A stretch of 33,261 nt of DNA, taken from an uncultured delta proteobacterium. Its GTDB lineage: Bacteria; Myxococcota_A; Polyangia; Polyangiales; Polyangiaceae. Of this stretch, positions 24,733-32,240 are shown in pieces; within the stretch, counting starts at the first letter, position 1, and each line of letters starts with the position of its first letter. The notes beneath the pieces are model-generated. The model did no database searches and was not told where the DNA came from. It saw nothing but the letters and a program-made list of their open reading frames with translations. The stretch is taken from NCBI GenBank assembly GCA_903892415.1, contig CAITIQ010000314.1:1-33261 (forward strand), read 5' to 3'. Position numbers and translations under genes: made by a program.

Positions 24733-25551
24733 TCAAACAACGGGAGGGATCGGCGGCACCGGCGTCAGGGGCGCGTTCTCTTCCTCTTCTTCGGAGCCAC
24801 TTTTGCGGCGGCTTGCGAGCCCCAGGAGGATGAGCTGATCGCGGCGCGTGATCACCGCGCGCGCGACCTCTGACCACTCCTCGAACCATGCGCGCAAGCC
24901 GACGAGCGCGTCCTGCCGCTCCTTGCTGCTCGCCTCCGCTTGCGCGCGCTCGGCCGCGTTGGTCGGTGCGGCGCGGAGCGCGAGATCACAAAGGCCCGAA
25001 AGCCGCGTGCGCTCCGCCTCATCGACTCCGCGCGCCGCGAGCACGGCGAGCGCGGCACGATCACCAATGAGTGAAGCCTCCGGCCGGCCCTCCCCTGTCG
25101 CCAAGCGCCCCATGCGATCGAGCAGCTGCCTCATGCCGAGGACTGCCTCCGGTCCCCGCGCCGGCTCGAGCCCGTCGAAGAGGTAGGAAGCTTGCTCCGG
25201 ATGCCGCCGCGTGAGCGACGCGCGCCCAATCCGGTGCACCTTCTCATCGACCGCGTCGATCTCGTTCAACGCTGCGCGTGCGGCCTCGTCATCGCGGTTG
25301 CGCTTCGGCCCGACTGCCGTCCCGAAGCCACTCGCCAGATGCAGGAGCTGAACGCCCTCCTGCTGATCGGCGTCGCTGAAGCCATGCTTCTCTAGCTGCT
25401 CACGGATGGCCCCGTTCGTCGAGACCGCACGCAAGAAGGTGAAAGCCCGCTCGCCCGTCGCCGCCAGCGTCCGCTGGCTCACCTGCGAAGCCGTGGTCTG
25501 AACCAACTCAACACCATTCTCGGAACCAGGAATTGCCTGCGTCATGACCAT
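24733..25551 (-). CDS. Unrecognised all-helical protein in defence island
   Basis: From the ATG at 25551 (or the second ATG at 25545) the product has about 272 residues. Sequence upstream in the same frame is arginine-rich and looks non-coding. It is predicted to be almost entirely helical (QVSQRTLAATGERAFTFLRA, AVLGMRQLLDRMGRLATGEG, AERAQAEASSKERQDALVGL), with an acidic Glu run and Pro-rich tail. No catalytic motif, signal or membrane segment is seen. It lies on the same strand as the Septu-like pair but a hairpin separates them. I do not recognise the family; a scaffold or sensor role would be speculation. Confidence 0.65.
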   Translation of the reverse strand: MVMTQAIPGSENGVELVQTTASQVSQRTLAATGERAFTFLRAVSTNGAIREQLEKHGFSDADQQEGVQLLHLASGFGTAVGPKRNRDDEAARAALNEIDAVDEKVHRIGRASLTRRHPEQASYLFDGLEPARGPEAVLGMRQLLDRMGRLATGEGRPEASLIGDRAALAVLAARGVDEAERTRLSGLCDLALRAAPTNAAERAQAEASSKERQDALVGLRAWFEEWSEVARAVITRRDQLILLGLASRRKSGSEEEEENAPLTPVPPIPPVV

Positions 25552-25679
25552 GTCCAAACGCACCACGTCGAGAGCCGCCCGATTGCGCCAGGTCGACCTG
25601 TGCCTCCAGTTATCGAGACGACGGCGGGAACATGGACACCCGAACGACAGAAAAAGTGACCTCGTCGTCAGTAGGCGGA

Positions 25680-25934
25680 CCTTCGCGCGCGGTCGTGACT
25701 GCTCCGCAAACGTGTTTGCAGGCTTCGCTATTGACCGCGAAGGCTTCGCACCCGGCAGATGACGCTCCGCGAGCGGCATTTGCTGCCTGTTTGCGCGACT
25801 ACGGAGCATCCGCTGTTGACCGACAGCGGCGGCTCAACCGAGCGCGAAGCTTGAACCGTGGAGATTCAAGGGGTTGCACACGTTTGCGAAGCGGGCGCGA
25901 CGGTTTGCGAAGCGGTTGTAGCAGGGAGCGAAGC
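25680..25934. repeat. Phased 21-bp heptamer array, inverted halves
   Basis: The 511-bp divergent gap 25552-26062 has no convincing gene but holds this array. In the left half GCTTCGC-like words start at 25680 (CCTTCGC), 25701 (GCTCCGC), 25722, 25743 (both exact) and 25764 (GCTCCGC). In the right half the reverse complement GCGAAGC starts at 25844, 25886, 25907 and 25928 (all exact), with a degenerate word at 25865. All spacings within each half are exactly 21 bp, and the halves are mirror images about position 25807. GCAAAC/GTTTGC words flank several units; GCAAACGTGTTTGC at 25706 is itself a palindrome. This may be a protein-binding array or a degenerate repeat family. Confidence 0.65.
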
Positions 25935-26062
25935 CTGCGCAGTTTAAGTGACAATGGGCATTGGCCTGGGCGTCTACATCCTCTGCTGAGCGGGCTCGGA
26001 CAGGCCGGCCGTAAATCGCAGCCGCGCCTGAACAAAGAACGTGATATCTCACGCGCCACGGG

Positions 26063-27298
26063 ATGAACTCATCCCGCAATCCGACGGCTGACGGCGTGAC
26101 CATGAACAAGACCCCCCGCAAGCGACGCTCCCTCGCCAAACCGGGCAAGTCGGACAAGCCGCTCAAGCTTTCGATCCGCAACTTCGCCCACATTCGTCAA
26201 GTGGACCTCGTGCTCGGCGATCTCACCGTGCTGGTCGGGCCCCAAGGGGCCGGTAAGAGTCTCGCGCTGCAATGGCTGAAGGCGAGCATGGATGGTCGCC
26301 AGATGGTCGACGCGCTCCGCTCAGCTGGGCATGCCGTCGACAAGCCCGGAGCGTTGGTCGACCTGATCTTCGGGAACGGCATGGCGCCTGCGTGGAGCAA
26401 AGACTCCAAGGTGACGCTCGACAACAAAGAGATCACGCCCGCAAAGCTGAGCCGAACCGGCAACGGCAAGGAGCGCGTGTTCTTCATCCCGGCCCACCGC
26501 GCCATGCTCATCAGCGACGGGTGGGCAGCCCCGTTTCAGAAGCTCGGTCCTGATACGCCCGCCGTAGCGCGGCTGTTCAGCCAGAACCTGTTCGATCGCT
26601 TCAGCGGCAAGGACGCGGAAACGCTGTTCCCCGTCGACAAACGACTGAAACGGGAGATCCGTGACCAGATCGACAGCGCCGTGTTCCACGGAGGCAAGGT
26701 GGGTGTGGAAGAGGACGCACAGCACGCGCGCAGGCTACGGCTCATGCACGGAAACACCCACCTGCCGTTCATGACCTGGACCGCTGGGCAACGCGAGTTC
26801 ACGCCGTTGCTTCTGGCCCTCTACCATCTGCTGCCGTCGACACAGAAGCGAAAGCGAAACGGCACCGATTGGGTGGTTCTAGAGGAGCCAGAAATGGGAC
26901 TCCACCCAAAAGCCGTCACCGCCGTCCTCCTGCTCGTGCTGGACTTGTTATGGCGTGGGTACCGAGTCGTGCTCTCGACGCACTCGCCCCATGTGCTCAC
27001 CATGCTGTGGATGATGCAGAGGCTGAAGGAGCACCACGCCGGGTGGCAGCGCGTGTGTGAGGCGTTCGACATCAAGAACTCGACGCCGATGCGAGGCGTC
27101 GCAGAGGCCGCACTGCTCAAGGACTACCGCTCCTACGCGCTCGAGTTCGATCACCAGGGCAAGGTGACATCACGCGACATCTCCAAGCTAGACCCGGAAT
27201 CGGAGGACCCGACCGAGGCTGGTTGGGGAGGCCTGACGGACTACTCTTCGCGCTTCGGTGATGCTGTCCGCACCGCTAGAATTGAGAACGACGAGTGA
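26063..27298 (+). CDS. ABC-type ATPase of a two-gene module
   Basis: A 411-residue AAA_15/AAA_21-type ATPase: Walker A GPQGAGKS (59-66), signature-like TWTAGQREF (238-246), Walker B DWVVLEEPEMGLHP (269-282) and switch His in VVLSTHSPH (H307). The start is either the ATG at 26063 or at 26102; neither has a strong ribosome-binding site, and conserved sequence begins near residue 33. The stop overlaps the next start by four bases. ATPases of this kind partner nucleases or other toxic effectors in OLD, Septu, PARIS and related anti-phage systems. The insert between Walker A and the signature is moderate and contains no SMC coiled coil. Confidence 0.82.
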   Translation: MNSSRNPTADGVTMNKTPRKRRSLAKPGKSDKPLKLSIRNFAHIRQVDLVLGDLTVLVGPQGAGKSLALQWLKASMDGRQMVDALRSAGHAVDKPGALVDLIFGNGMAPAWSKDSKVTLDNKEITPAKLSRTGNGKERVFFIPAHRAMLISDGWAAPFQKLGPDTPAVARLFSQNLFDRFSGKDAETLFPVDKRLKREIRDQIDSAVFHGGKVGVEEDAQHARRLRLMHGNTHLPFMTWTAGQREFTPLLLALYHLLPSTQKRKRNGTDWVVLEEPEMGLHPKAVTAVLLLVLDLLWRGYRVVLSTHSPHVLTMLWMMQRLKEHHAGWQRVCEAFDIKNSTPMRGVAEAALLKDYRSYALEFDHQGKVTSRDISKLDPESEDPTEAGWGGLTDYSSRFGDAVRTARIENDE

Positions 27299-27849
27299 GC
27301 AAAGTCGCCACGCCGGTTCGCGCTGCGCTCAAACCAGAGTCCAAACTCCTCACGCAGGTGAAGGACGGGCTAGGAGCGCTCGACGGGTCACATAAGGCGT
27401 ACTTCGATGGATCCATTCGCGCCTCCTTCGCCGATAGCCTGAACCTCGACGAAGCCGTTCGCCACGGCCATGACACGGAGAATCGCTGGGACTACCTGTT
27501 AGGTCATGCGCCCACTCGCCTGGTGCTCGCCGTCGAGCCGCACACAGCCAATACGCATGAGATCAAGAACCTGATCAAGAAGCGTGCGGCGGCGCTGAAC
27601 CAGCTGCGCGAACATCTTCGGGACGGAGCGAGGGTCACGAAATGGCTTTGGGTGGCATCGGGTAAGGTCGACTTCGCCGCAACTGAGAAGGCGCGACTCA
27701 GGCTCGATCAGGCCGGTATCGAGTTCGTGGGTACCAGGGTGATGGCCAAGCATCTACCGACTACGACCACGACCGCCAGCGGCTCGGGCACGGCCAACGC
27801 GGGCACAGGACCGTCCAAGAAGAAGACGGCCAAAGCACGCAAGAAGTAG
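27295..27849 (+). CDS. Conserved partner of the ATPase, possible nuclease fold
   Basis: A 184-residue protein translationally coupled to the ATPase (GTGA overlap). The central part reads ENRWDYLLGHAPTRLVLAVE, then PHTANTHEIKNLIKKRAAAL and KWLWVASGKVDFAATEKARL. D66, E81-P-H83 and K95/K96, with alternating strands and helices, could be a variant PD-(D/E)XK-like site (D-x14-E-x-H), but the usual E-x-K is not present, so this is tentative. The C-terminal 35 residues are Thr/Gly-rich and then a Lys-rich tail suited to nucleic-acid contact. Likely effector or sensor partner of the ATPase. Confidence 0.7.
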   Translation: MSKVATPVRAALKPESKLLTQVKDGLGALDGSHKAYFDGSIRASFADSLNLDEAVRHGHDTENRWDYLLGHAPTRLVLAVEPHTANTHEIKNLIKKRAAALNQLREHLRDGARVTKWLWVASGKVDFAATEKARLRLDQAGIEFVGTRVMAKHLPTTTTTASGSGTANAGTGPSKKKTAKARKK

Positions 27850-27898
27850 CGCGCGATGCCCCGCCAGTTCGCCCTTAGCCCCTCGAGAAACGTCTTGA

Positions 27899-27912
27899 TG
27901 ACGGGTCCGTCA
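27899..27912. terminator. Small palindrome between convergent genes
   Basis: TGACGG-GT-CCGTCA sits in the 74-bp gap between the stops of the ATPase-partner gene and the exonuclease-like gene. Around it, TAGCGCGCGATGC (27847-27859) and GCATCGCGCTA (about 27917-27927) form an imperfect outer inverted repeat. It is possibly a bidirectional terminator; there is no T-run, so confidence is low. Confidence 0.25.
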
Positions 27913-27923
27913 AGAGCATCGCG

Positions 27924-29150
27924 CTACTCGCCCTTCGCCATCGCGATGAAGACCGGCTCCACCAGGATCCTCGTCCCAAGCTCTCTCGCGCGTTCGAGCT
28001 GCTTGGCGTCGGAGAGTGGATCGGCGGTCACGACGACCTCGACCTGTTTGGACATGCGCGTGCGGACGTCGAAGCCTGCCTTGGTCGCGAGCTGTTCCAG
28101 ATAGGCGCGCTCGGCCTTGACCTCGGCGAAGTAGACGCGCGTCCCGGGTGCCAGCGGGCGCAGACGCGCGATCGCGACGGTGGAGGCTGACTGCGTCGCG
28201 GCCAAGAGCGCAGGCCCGACCGCCGTAGGGAGAAGGCCGAGGAGCGCCGCCACCCTCTCGAGATCGGCGCGTTCTTCCGCTGTCACGACTCCATCGGCGA
28301 CCGCCGCACAGGCGAGGTCGCGCAGATAGCCGAAGTGGATGCGGGGTAGTTGCTCTGCGCCGATCCCAAGCTCCGCGGCTACCTCGGCGAGCGTCTCACT
28401 CTCCGCTGGGGTGAGCGTGCGGTCTTGCAGCGCCTGGTCCAACGCAAGCAGGTAGCCCTCCGCGTCGAGCCCGTTCGCGCCTGTCGCTGGCAGGCGATTG
28501 ACGAGCTGCGCGGAAGACGAACGAACCTGCGCGCGACGCTCGGACGCAACGGAGCGAGGCACGAGCGGAGCGTGGCCGACGACGTGTGGCCAGGGCACGC
28601 GCATCGCTGCTGCGAGCTCATCCTGAAATGGCACGTCGCCGTTCGCGCTGATGGTATTACCGAGCGCACTAAGCAGTAGCGACGTAGCGCGCGCGTGGGC
28701 GAGCGCGTCGTAGTGCTGGGTCAAATGCACCATCGCGCGATCACAGCACGCGCTGAGAGAGCGACCGAAGAGCGGTTGATGCCACCGCACGGATTGCTTG
28801 AGCGTGCAGACGCTGACCATCTCGAACGGCGACACACCAAGGCGCGCGAGCTCATGGCTGAGGAACTTGGAGTCGAACACGACGTTGTGGCCCACGAGCA
28901 CTGCGCCACGCAGGTGATCCACGACGATGCCCGCGACATCACGGAACCGCGGCGCGAGCAGCACATCCGCGCTCTCGATGCCGTGCAGCTCGGATGCGCC
29001 CATCGCCCGCTCCGGGTTGATCAGCGTCGAGAACTCCGCGACGGCCCGGCCCCAGATGTTCGTGCGGATGATCGCGAGCTCCACGATGCGGTCAGAGCGC
29101 GGGCCCAGGCCGGTGGTCTGCAGATCGAGGATGGCGAAGCCGGGCTGCAT
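27924..29150 (-). CDS. DEDDh exonuclease-like protein with TerB-like and BRCT regions, catalytic residues lost
   Basis: From the ATG at 29150 the protein has 408 residues. The first 165 are a DnaQ-type exonuclease domain: FAILDLQTTGLGP (D9, but Gln11 where Glu is expected), GHNVVFDSKFL (D93 kept) and HYDALAHARAT (Tyr147 and His152 where the H-x4-D pair is expected). Three of the five catalytic residues are therefore changed. Residues 240-320 or so resemble a TerB-like helical region (LTPAESETLAEVAAELGIG, AVADGVVTAEERADLERVAA). The end is a BRCT domain (LAPGTRVYFAEVKAERAYLE ... AGFDVRTRMSKQVEVVV). Likely a DNA-binding or protein-binding relative of repair exonucleases rather than an active enzyme. 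Confidence 0.8.
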   Translation of the reverse strand: MQPGFAILDLQTTGLGPRSDRIVELAIIRTNIWGRAVAEFSTLINPERAMGASELHGIESADVLLAPRFRDVAGIVVDHLRGAVLVGHNVVFDSKFLSHELARLGVSPFEMVSVCTLKQSVRWHQPLFGRSLSACCDRAMVHLTQHYDALAHARATSLLLSALGNTISANGDVPFQDELAAAMRVPWPHVVGHAPLVPRSVASERRAQVRSSSAQLVNRLPATGANGLDAEGYLLALDQALQDRTLTPAESETLAEVAAELGIGAEQLPRIHFGYLRDLACAAVADGVVTAEERADLERVAALLGLLPTAVGPALLAATQSASTVAIARLRPLAPGTRVYFAEVKAERAYLEQLATKAGFDVRTRMSKQVEVVVTADPLSDAKQLERARELGTRILVEPVFIAMAKGE

Positions 29151-29228
29151 CTGTGAGCCGACAATAACAGTGGCGAGGTCTTCGCCCAATTGCGTAAGGC
29201 GGGGCTCGGGGATAGCGTCGGCTCCTCG

Positions 29229-29909
29229 ATGGACGGCACCAGCGAGCGAGAGTTCGAGCGGATGCGCGCTGACTGGGAACAGGTAGTCGGGCGCGCGCAC
29301 AGGGAGATCGAGCAGTGGAAGCTCGACTTCACGAGGCTGGCCCGAGAAGAAGCCGCGCTTCGCGCCCAGGGACGTTGGGTCGGCGGGCGAGATGACCTTT
29401 TCGGCGTGTTGGGCATCCAGCGCGCAGAGATTCGCCATACTGCGATGATCGGCTGGCTGCTCGACCCCTGCATGCGCCATGGCCTCGGAGCCGAGTTCTT
29501 GAGACGGTTTCTGTCGTCCGTCTCGATCCAAGCGTCGGATTCGGAGATGCTTGACGCTCGCATCGGGTGCGAGATTTTCAGTGAGGGGTCGCGCGCCGAC
29601 ATCGTTATCTGGCTGCCCTCATCCACCGTCGTCATCGAAGCCAAGGTCGACGCTGGGGAGAGTCACGAGCAGTGCAAGCTCTTGCGCATGCGCTTCGCGC
29701 ACAGCGTGGGTGCGGAGTTCGTGTTCCTGTCGGTGTCTGGCCGGGCGCCTGATACCGCAGGTGAGTATCTCGACGAGTTCAAACGGCTCTCGTTCAGACA
29801 GGTGCGAGATTGCCTGGAGTCAGCGCTACGAAGCCAGCCGGGAATTCCGGGGCCAGGGCGTCAAATCGCCGAGGACTATCTGCGAACGTTGAAGACGGAG
29901 TTTGCATGA
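29229..29909 (+). CDS. PD-(D/E)XK nuclease family protein
   Basis: The 226-residue protein starts at the ATG at 29229. It has the signature helix EIRHTAMIGWLLDP followed by HGLGAEFLRRFL, and the nuclease core RADIVIWLPSSTVVIEAKVD, giving D124-x12-E137-A-K139 with a following Gln/Glu (E147, Q148). This matches the PDDEXK_4-type proteins that are common in defence islands and contain a restriction-endonuclease fold. The stop overlaps the next start by four bases (ATGA). It is divergent from the exonuclease-like gene with 78 bp between starts. DNA cleavage is predicted; the target is unknown. Confidence 0.8.
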   Translation: MDGTSEREFERMRADWEQVVGRAHREIEQWKLDFTRLAREEAALRAQGRWVGGRDDLFGVLGIQRAEIRHTAMIGWLLDPCMRHGLGAEFLRRFLSSVSIQASDSEMLDARIGCEIFSEGSRADIVIWLPSSTVVIEAKVDAGESHEQCKLLRMRFAHSVGAEFVFLSVSGRAPDTAGEYLDEFKRLSFRQVRDCLESALRSQPGIPGPGRQIAEDYLRTLKTEFA

Positions 29910-30493
29910 GGATTGATGACGAGCGAGTGAAGTTTTACTTGCGAAACCGCGCGCAGATTGAGCAGTGGGCGGCCCTCGGTGAAAGCGCCGCGAGTGCCCT
30001 GCACAGTTGGATGTGCGCACTGACAAGCACGATGGAAGCGCTATGCGCGAAGCTCGGCGAGGATGTTCAGCTCGAGACGAACCTCGACGAGGGCAACGCG
30101 TGGCCCAACTTCCGGTTCGTGAAGCAATCCTGGGGCCCCTCAGCTGGAGAGCCTGCGGCGGCCATTTCACTCGAGTGGACGCGACGAAGGGGCTCGAGGC
30201 CCGAAGACCGGTTTAGACCGTATGTGGGAATCCGTTCCGTGAACTCAGCGGCGGCCGGCGTTGCACTTCGAGCCTCACCCGAGATGTCGGCGGTTAGGCA
30301 GCGCCGAGGCGACCGAACCAGTCCATGGTGGCTCGGGTTCACCTATCAGCCTGTGCCCTCAGACTTTCCAGACGCCGCTGATGCGTACCGTTCCCAGCTG
30401 GTCGACGCGCTGGACAAATGCTGGACCGACTACAGCGGTGCGATCACGTCGGTACTGGCGCAGTCATCGCCCACCGCCGGCCCGGTTCCTTAG
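29906..30493 (+). CDS. Coupled partner of the PD-(D/E)XK nuclease
   Basis: A 195-residue protein beginning MRIDDERVKFYLRNRAQIEQ, with the ATG overlapping the nuclease stop. The N-terminal helices (ALHSWMCALTSTMEALCAKL) are followed by beta-type sequence (NFRFVKQSW, AAISLEWTRRRG, FRPYVGIRSV, PWWLGFTYQPV) and a final helix. This is the usual size and layout of the small genes that follow PDDEXK_4 nucleases. The function is unknown; an immunity or specificity subunit is plausible from coupling alone. Confidence 0.65.
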   Translation: MRIDDERVKFYLRNRAQIEQWAALGESAASALHSWMCALTSTMEALCAKLGEDVQLETNLDEGNAWPNFRFVKQSWGPSAGEPAAAISLEWTRRRGSRPEDRFRPYVGIRSVNSAAAGVALRASPEMSAVRQRRGDRTSPWWLGFTYQPVPSDFPDAADAYRSQLVDALDKCWTDYSGAITSVLAQSSPTAGPVP

Positions 30494-30614
30494 CCGCTCC
30501 GCGAGCATGAGCATCAGCAGTTTGCATAGGGTCCGTCCCGATCTCGCGGCGCTTGGTGAGGGCGAACGCTAGGAGAGGCTTGCTCGCGCCCTGCAATGTT
30601 GGGAGACTTCGCCG

Positions 30615-31121
30615 GTGACGACCTCAGCCACAAGCCCGGCCTCGCTGCCCGCGTTCGACCCAGCGACCGGTGCTCTCCCGGCTGGTGACTACTACCCGAC
30701 GCAGGCGGACTTCGAGGCGCGTTTCGTTCACGTAACTTCGACCACGAGGCTCGCTATCCACGAAGGTGCTACAAGGCACGCCTCTGATCTCGCGACGGCC
30801 GGAGTCCCTGGCCAGGCACCTTGTCTTTTGAACGGGAGCTACACCACCAACAAGGTCGACCCTGGGGATATCGACCTTGTTGTGGAGGTCGATGAAGCCC
30901 TCTACCTCGCGAGTCCGGTCGTTCAGACGCTTCTGGCGGGGCCCGCTGTGAAGTCGACCCACCACTGCGACGCGTACCCGATCGTCGTGCTTCCAGCGGG
31001 CCACCCTGACTACAAGGCCGTCACCGAGGACGCCCGAACCTTCTGGCACACGTTCTTCGGTAAGGACCGCGCAAATCGCGCAAAGGGGCGCGTCTGGCGA
31101 ACCGTCGCGGGGTTCCGATGA
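30615..31121 (+). CDS. Nucleotidyltransferase-fold protein (DUF6932-like)
   Basis: A 168-residue protein with GTG start behind GGGAGA. The signature LLNGSYTTNKVDPGDIDLVV supplies the G-S turn (74-75) and the metal aspartates D85 and D87 of the nucleotidyltransferase fold. The preceding region (ADFEARFVHVTSTTRLAIHE) is typical of DUF6932 proteins. The rest is short, ending RVWRTVAGFR. The next gene starts inside its stop (ATGA). Related small nucleotidyltransferases act as toxins (MNT/HEPN-like or MenT-like) or signalling enzymes; here the downstream partner is not HEPN. Confidence 0.75.
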   Translation: MTTSATSPASLPAFDPATGALPAGDYYPTQADFEARFVHVTSTTRLAIHEGATRHASDLATAGVPGQAPCLLNGSYTTNKVDPGDIDLVVEVDEALYLASPVVQTLLAGPAVKSTHHCDAYPIVVLPAGHPDYKAVTEDARTFWHTFFGKDRANRAKGRVWRTVAGFR

Positions 31122-32095
31122 ATCTCGAGGCTGTCACCCTCCGCGAGGAGATCGTCGCGCTCGAAGGGCTCATCGAGGGACTTCCCGACCGCTACCGACA
31201 GGGGCCACTCGGCAAGACCTACTCGGCTCGACTTGCCCAGCTCCAACACGCACACGCGGAGCTTGAGCTTCAGCTCGCCACGAAACGCATGAACGCTCCG
31301 GGCATCAACGTGCGCCTGGACGGCGAAGTCGGTAGGATCAAGGCCCTGATCCTCGCCGAGCTCGTCTCGGCGGTACAGACACTCGTGACGGCTCTAGGCC
31401 AAGCTGTCGCGGGTCGGCCCACGACGAAGGGCATGGTGCCGCTCGAGGTCCAACGCAGAACAACCCTGGAGGCGTTCGCCTTCGCCCCAGGCTCTTTTAT
31501 CGTTCAACTGGTGGTCGACCCCCAAGCGCTGGAAGTTGCCCCAAGTCAGCGGCTACTTCCGACGCTAGGCACTCCAGAGGCCGAGCCCCTCGCAGTGCGC
31601 GCCCTCGATGAGCTGTCGACGCTCCTGGAGATAGCAGACGACGGACCCAAACTGACAGAAGCGTTCTCCAGGCTGAAGGGTCGGGTGCTGACCGCCTACG
31701 ACAACCTGCTGCAGGTACCCGAGAACTGCGGTGCAGAGCTCGACTTCACGTTTTACGATCCTCGCTCGGAGAAGCGTTGGGCCCGCAGCGTGACGGGTGC
31801 TGCAGCGTCAGTGATCCGAAAGGCCCTGACTGCTGAGGTCGTTCGCGAAGAGTCCGAGCGAGAGTGGATCGTTGGGAGCCTCGTCGGGGCCAATCACAGA
31901 ACCGGCACGTTCGAGGTTGGCTTGGAGGATGGCTCAGCCGTTCAAGGCCGTGCCAAGGACGTAACTCTGCTCAAGGGCGTCATCATCGGGGAAACCTACA
32001 GCTTCGAGCTATGCCAAGTCCTCGCCAAGGACCCCATCACGGGTGCATCCTCGATGAACTACGAGCTGATATCGAAGCCCGAGAAGTCGTTTTGA
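31118..32095 (+). CDS. Coupled partner of DUF6932-like nucleotidyltransferase
   Basis: A 325-residue protein, translationally coupled. It begins with a helical, coiled-coil-like segment (LREEIVALEGLIEGLPDRYR, then ARLAQLQHAHAELELQLATK). The middle is alpha/beta (LEAFAFAPGSFIVQLVVDPQ; LDELSTLLEIADDGPKLTEA), and the end a small beta domain (TGTFEVGLEDGSAVQGRAKD, then GETYSFELCQV). No catalytic motif is recognised. With its neighbour it forms a module that recurs in defence islands. It is likely the substrate, regulator or sensor for the nucleotidyltransferase; this is inference. Confidence 0.65.
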   Translation: MNLEAVTLREEIVALEGLIEGLPDRYRQGPLGKTYSARLAQLQHAHAELELQLATKRMNAPGINVRLDGEVGRIKALILAELVSAVQTLVTALGQAVAGRPTTKGMVPLEVQRRTTLEAFAFAPGSFIVQLVVDPQALEVAPSQRLLPTLGTPEAEPLAVRALDELSTLLEIADDGPKLTEAFSRLKGRVLTAYDNLLQVPENCGAELDFTFYDPRSEKRWARSVTGAAASVIRKALTAEVVREESEREWIVGSLVGANHRTGTFEVGLEDGSAVQGRAKDVTLLKGVIIGETYSFELCQVLAKDPITGASSMNYELISKPEKSF

Positions 32096-32240
32096 CGCAC
32101 CCAACCTTCGTTTTGTCGCGCTAGCAGCTCTCTTCGGTCGAGGTCGACGCTTCATCGGATCTATTCGCTCGGGAGCGCAGGCAGTGATCTCGAGGAGAAG
32201 TAGGCCGGTTGATCTTTCGGGAGCGTAAGCCGCAGGCGCG

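Noticed and set aside
25680..25934. CRISPR array
   Set aside because: Spacing is only 21 bp with 7-bp imperfect cores in two orientations and no cas genes; it does not fit repeat-spacer structure.
25834..26193. 119-residue minus-strand open frame across the intergenic array
   Set aside because: It overlaps the ATPase start, and its heptad pattern (F-A every seven residues) is a by-product of the 21-bp DNA repeats.
26063..27849. PARIS system (AriA/AriB)
   Set aside because: The ATPase is compatible, but the partner lacks the size and Toprim/DUF4435 features of AriB.
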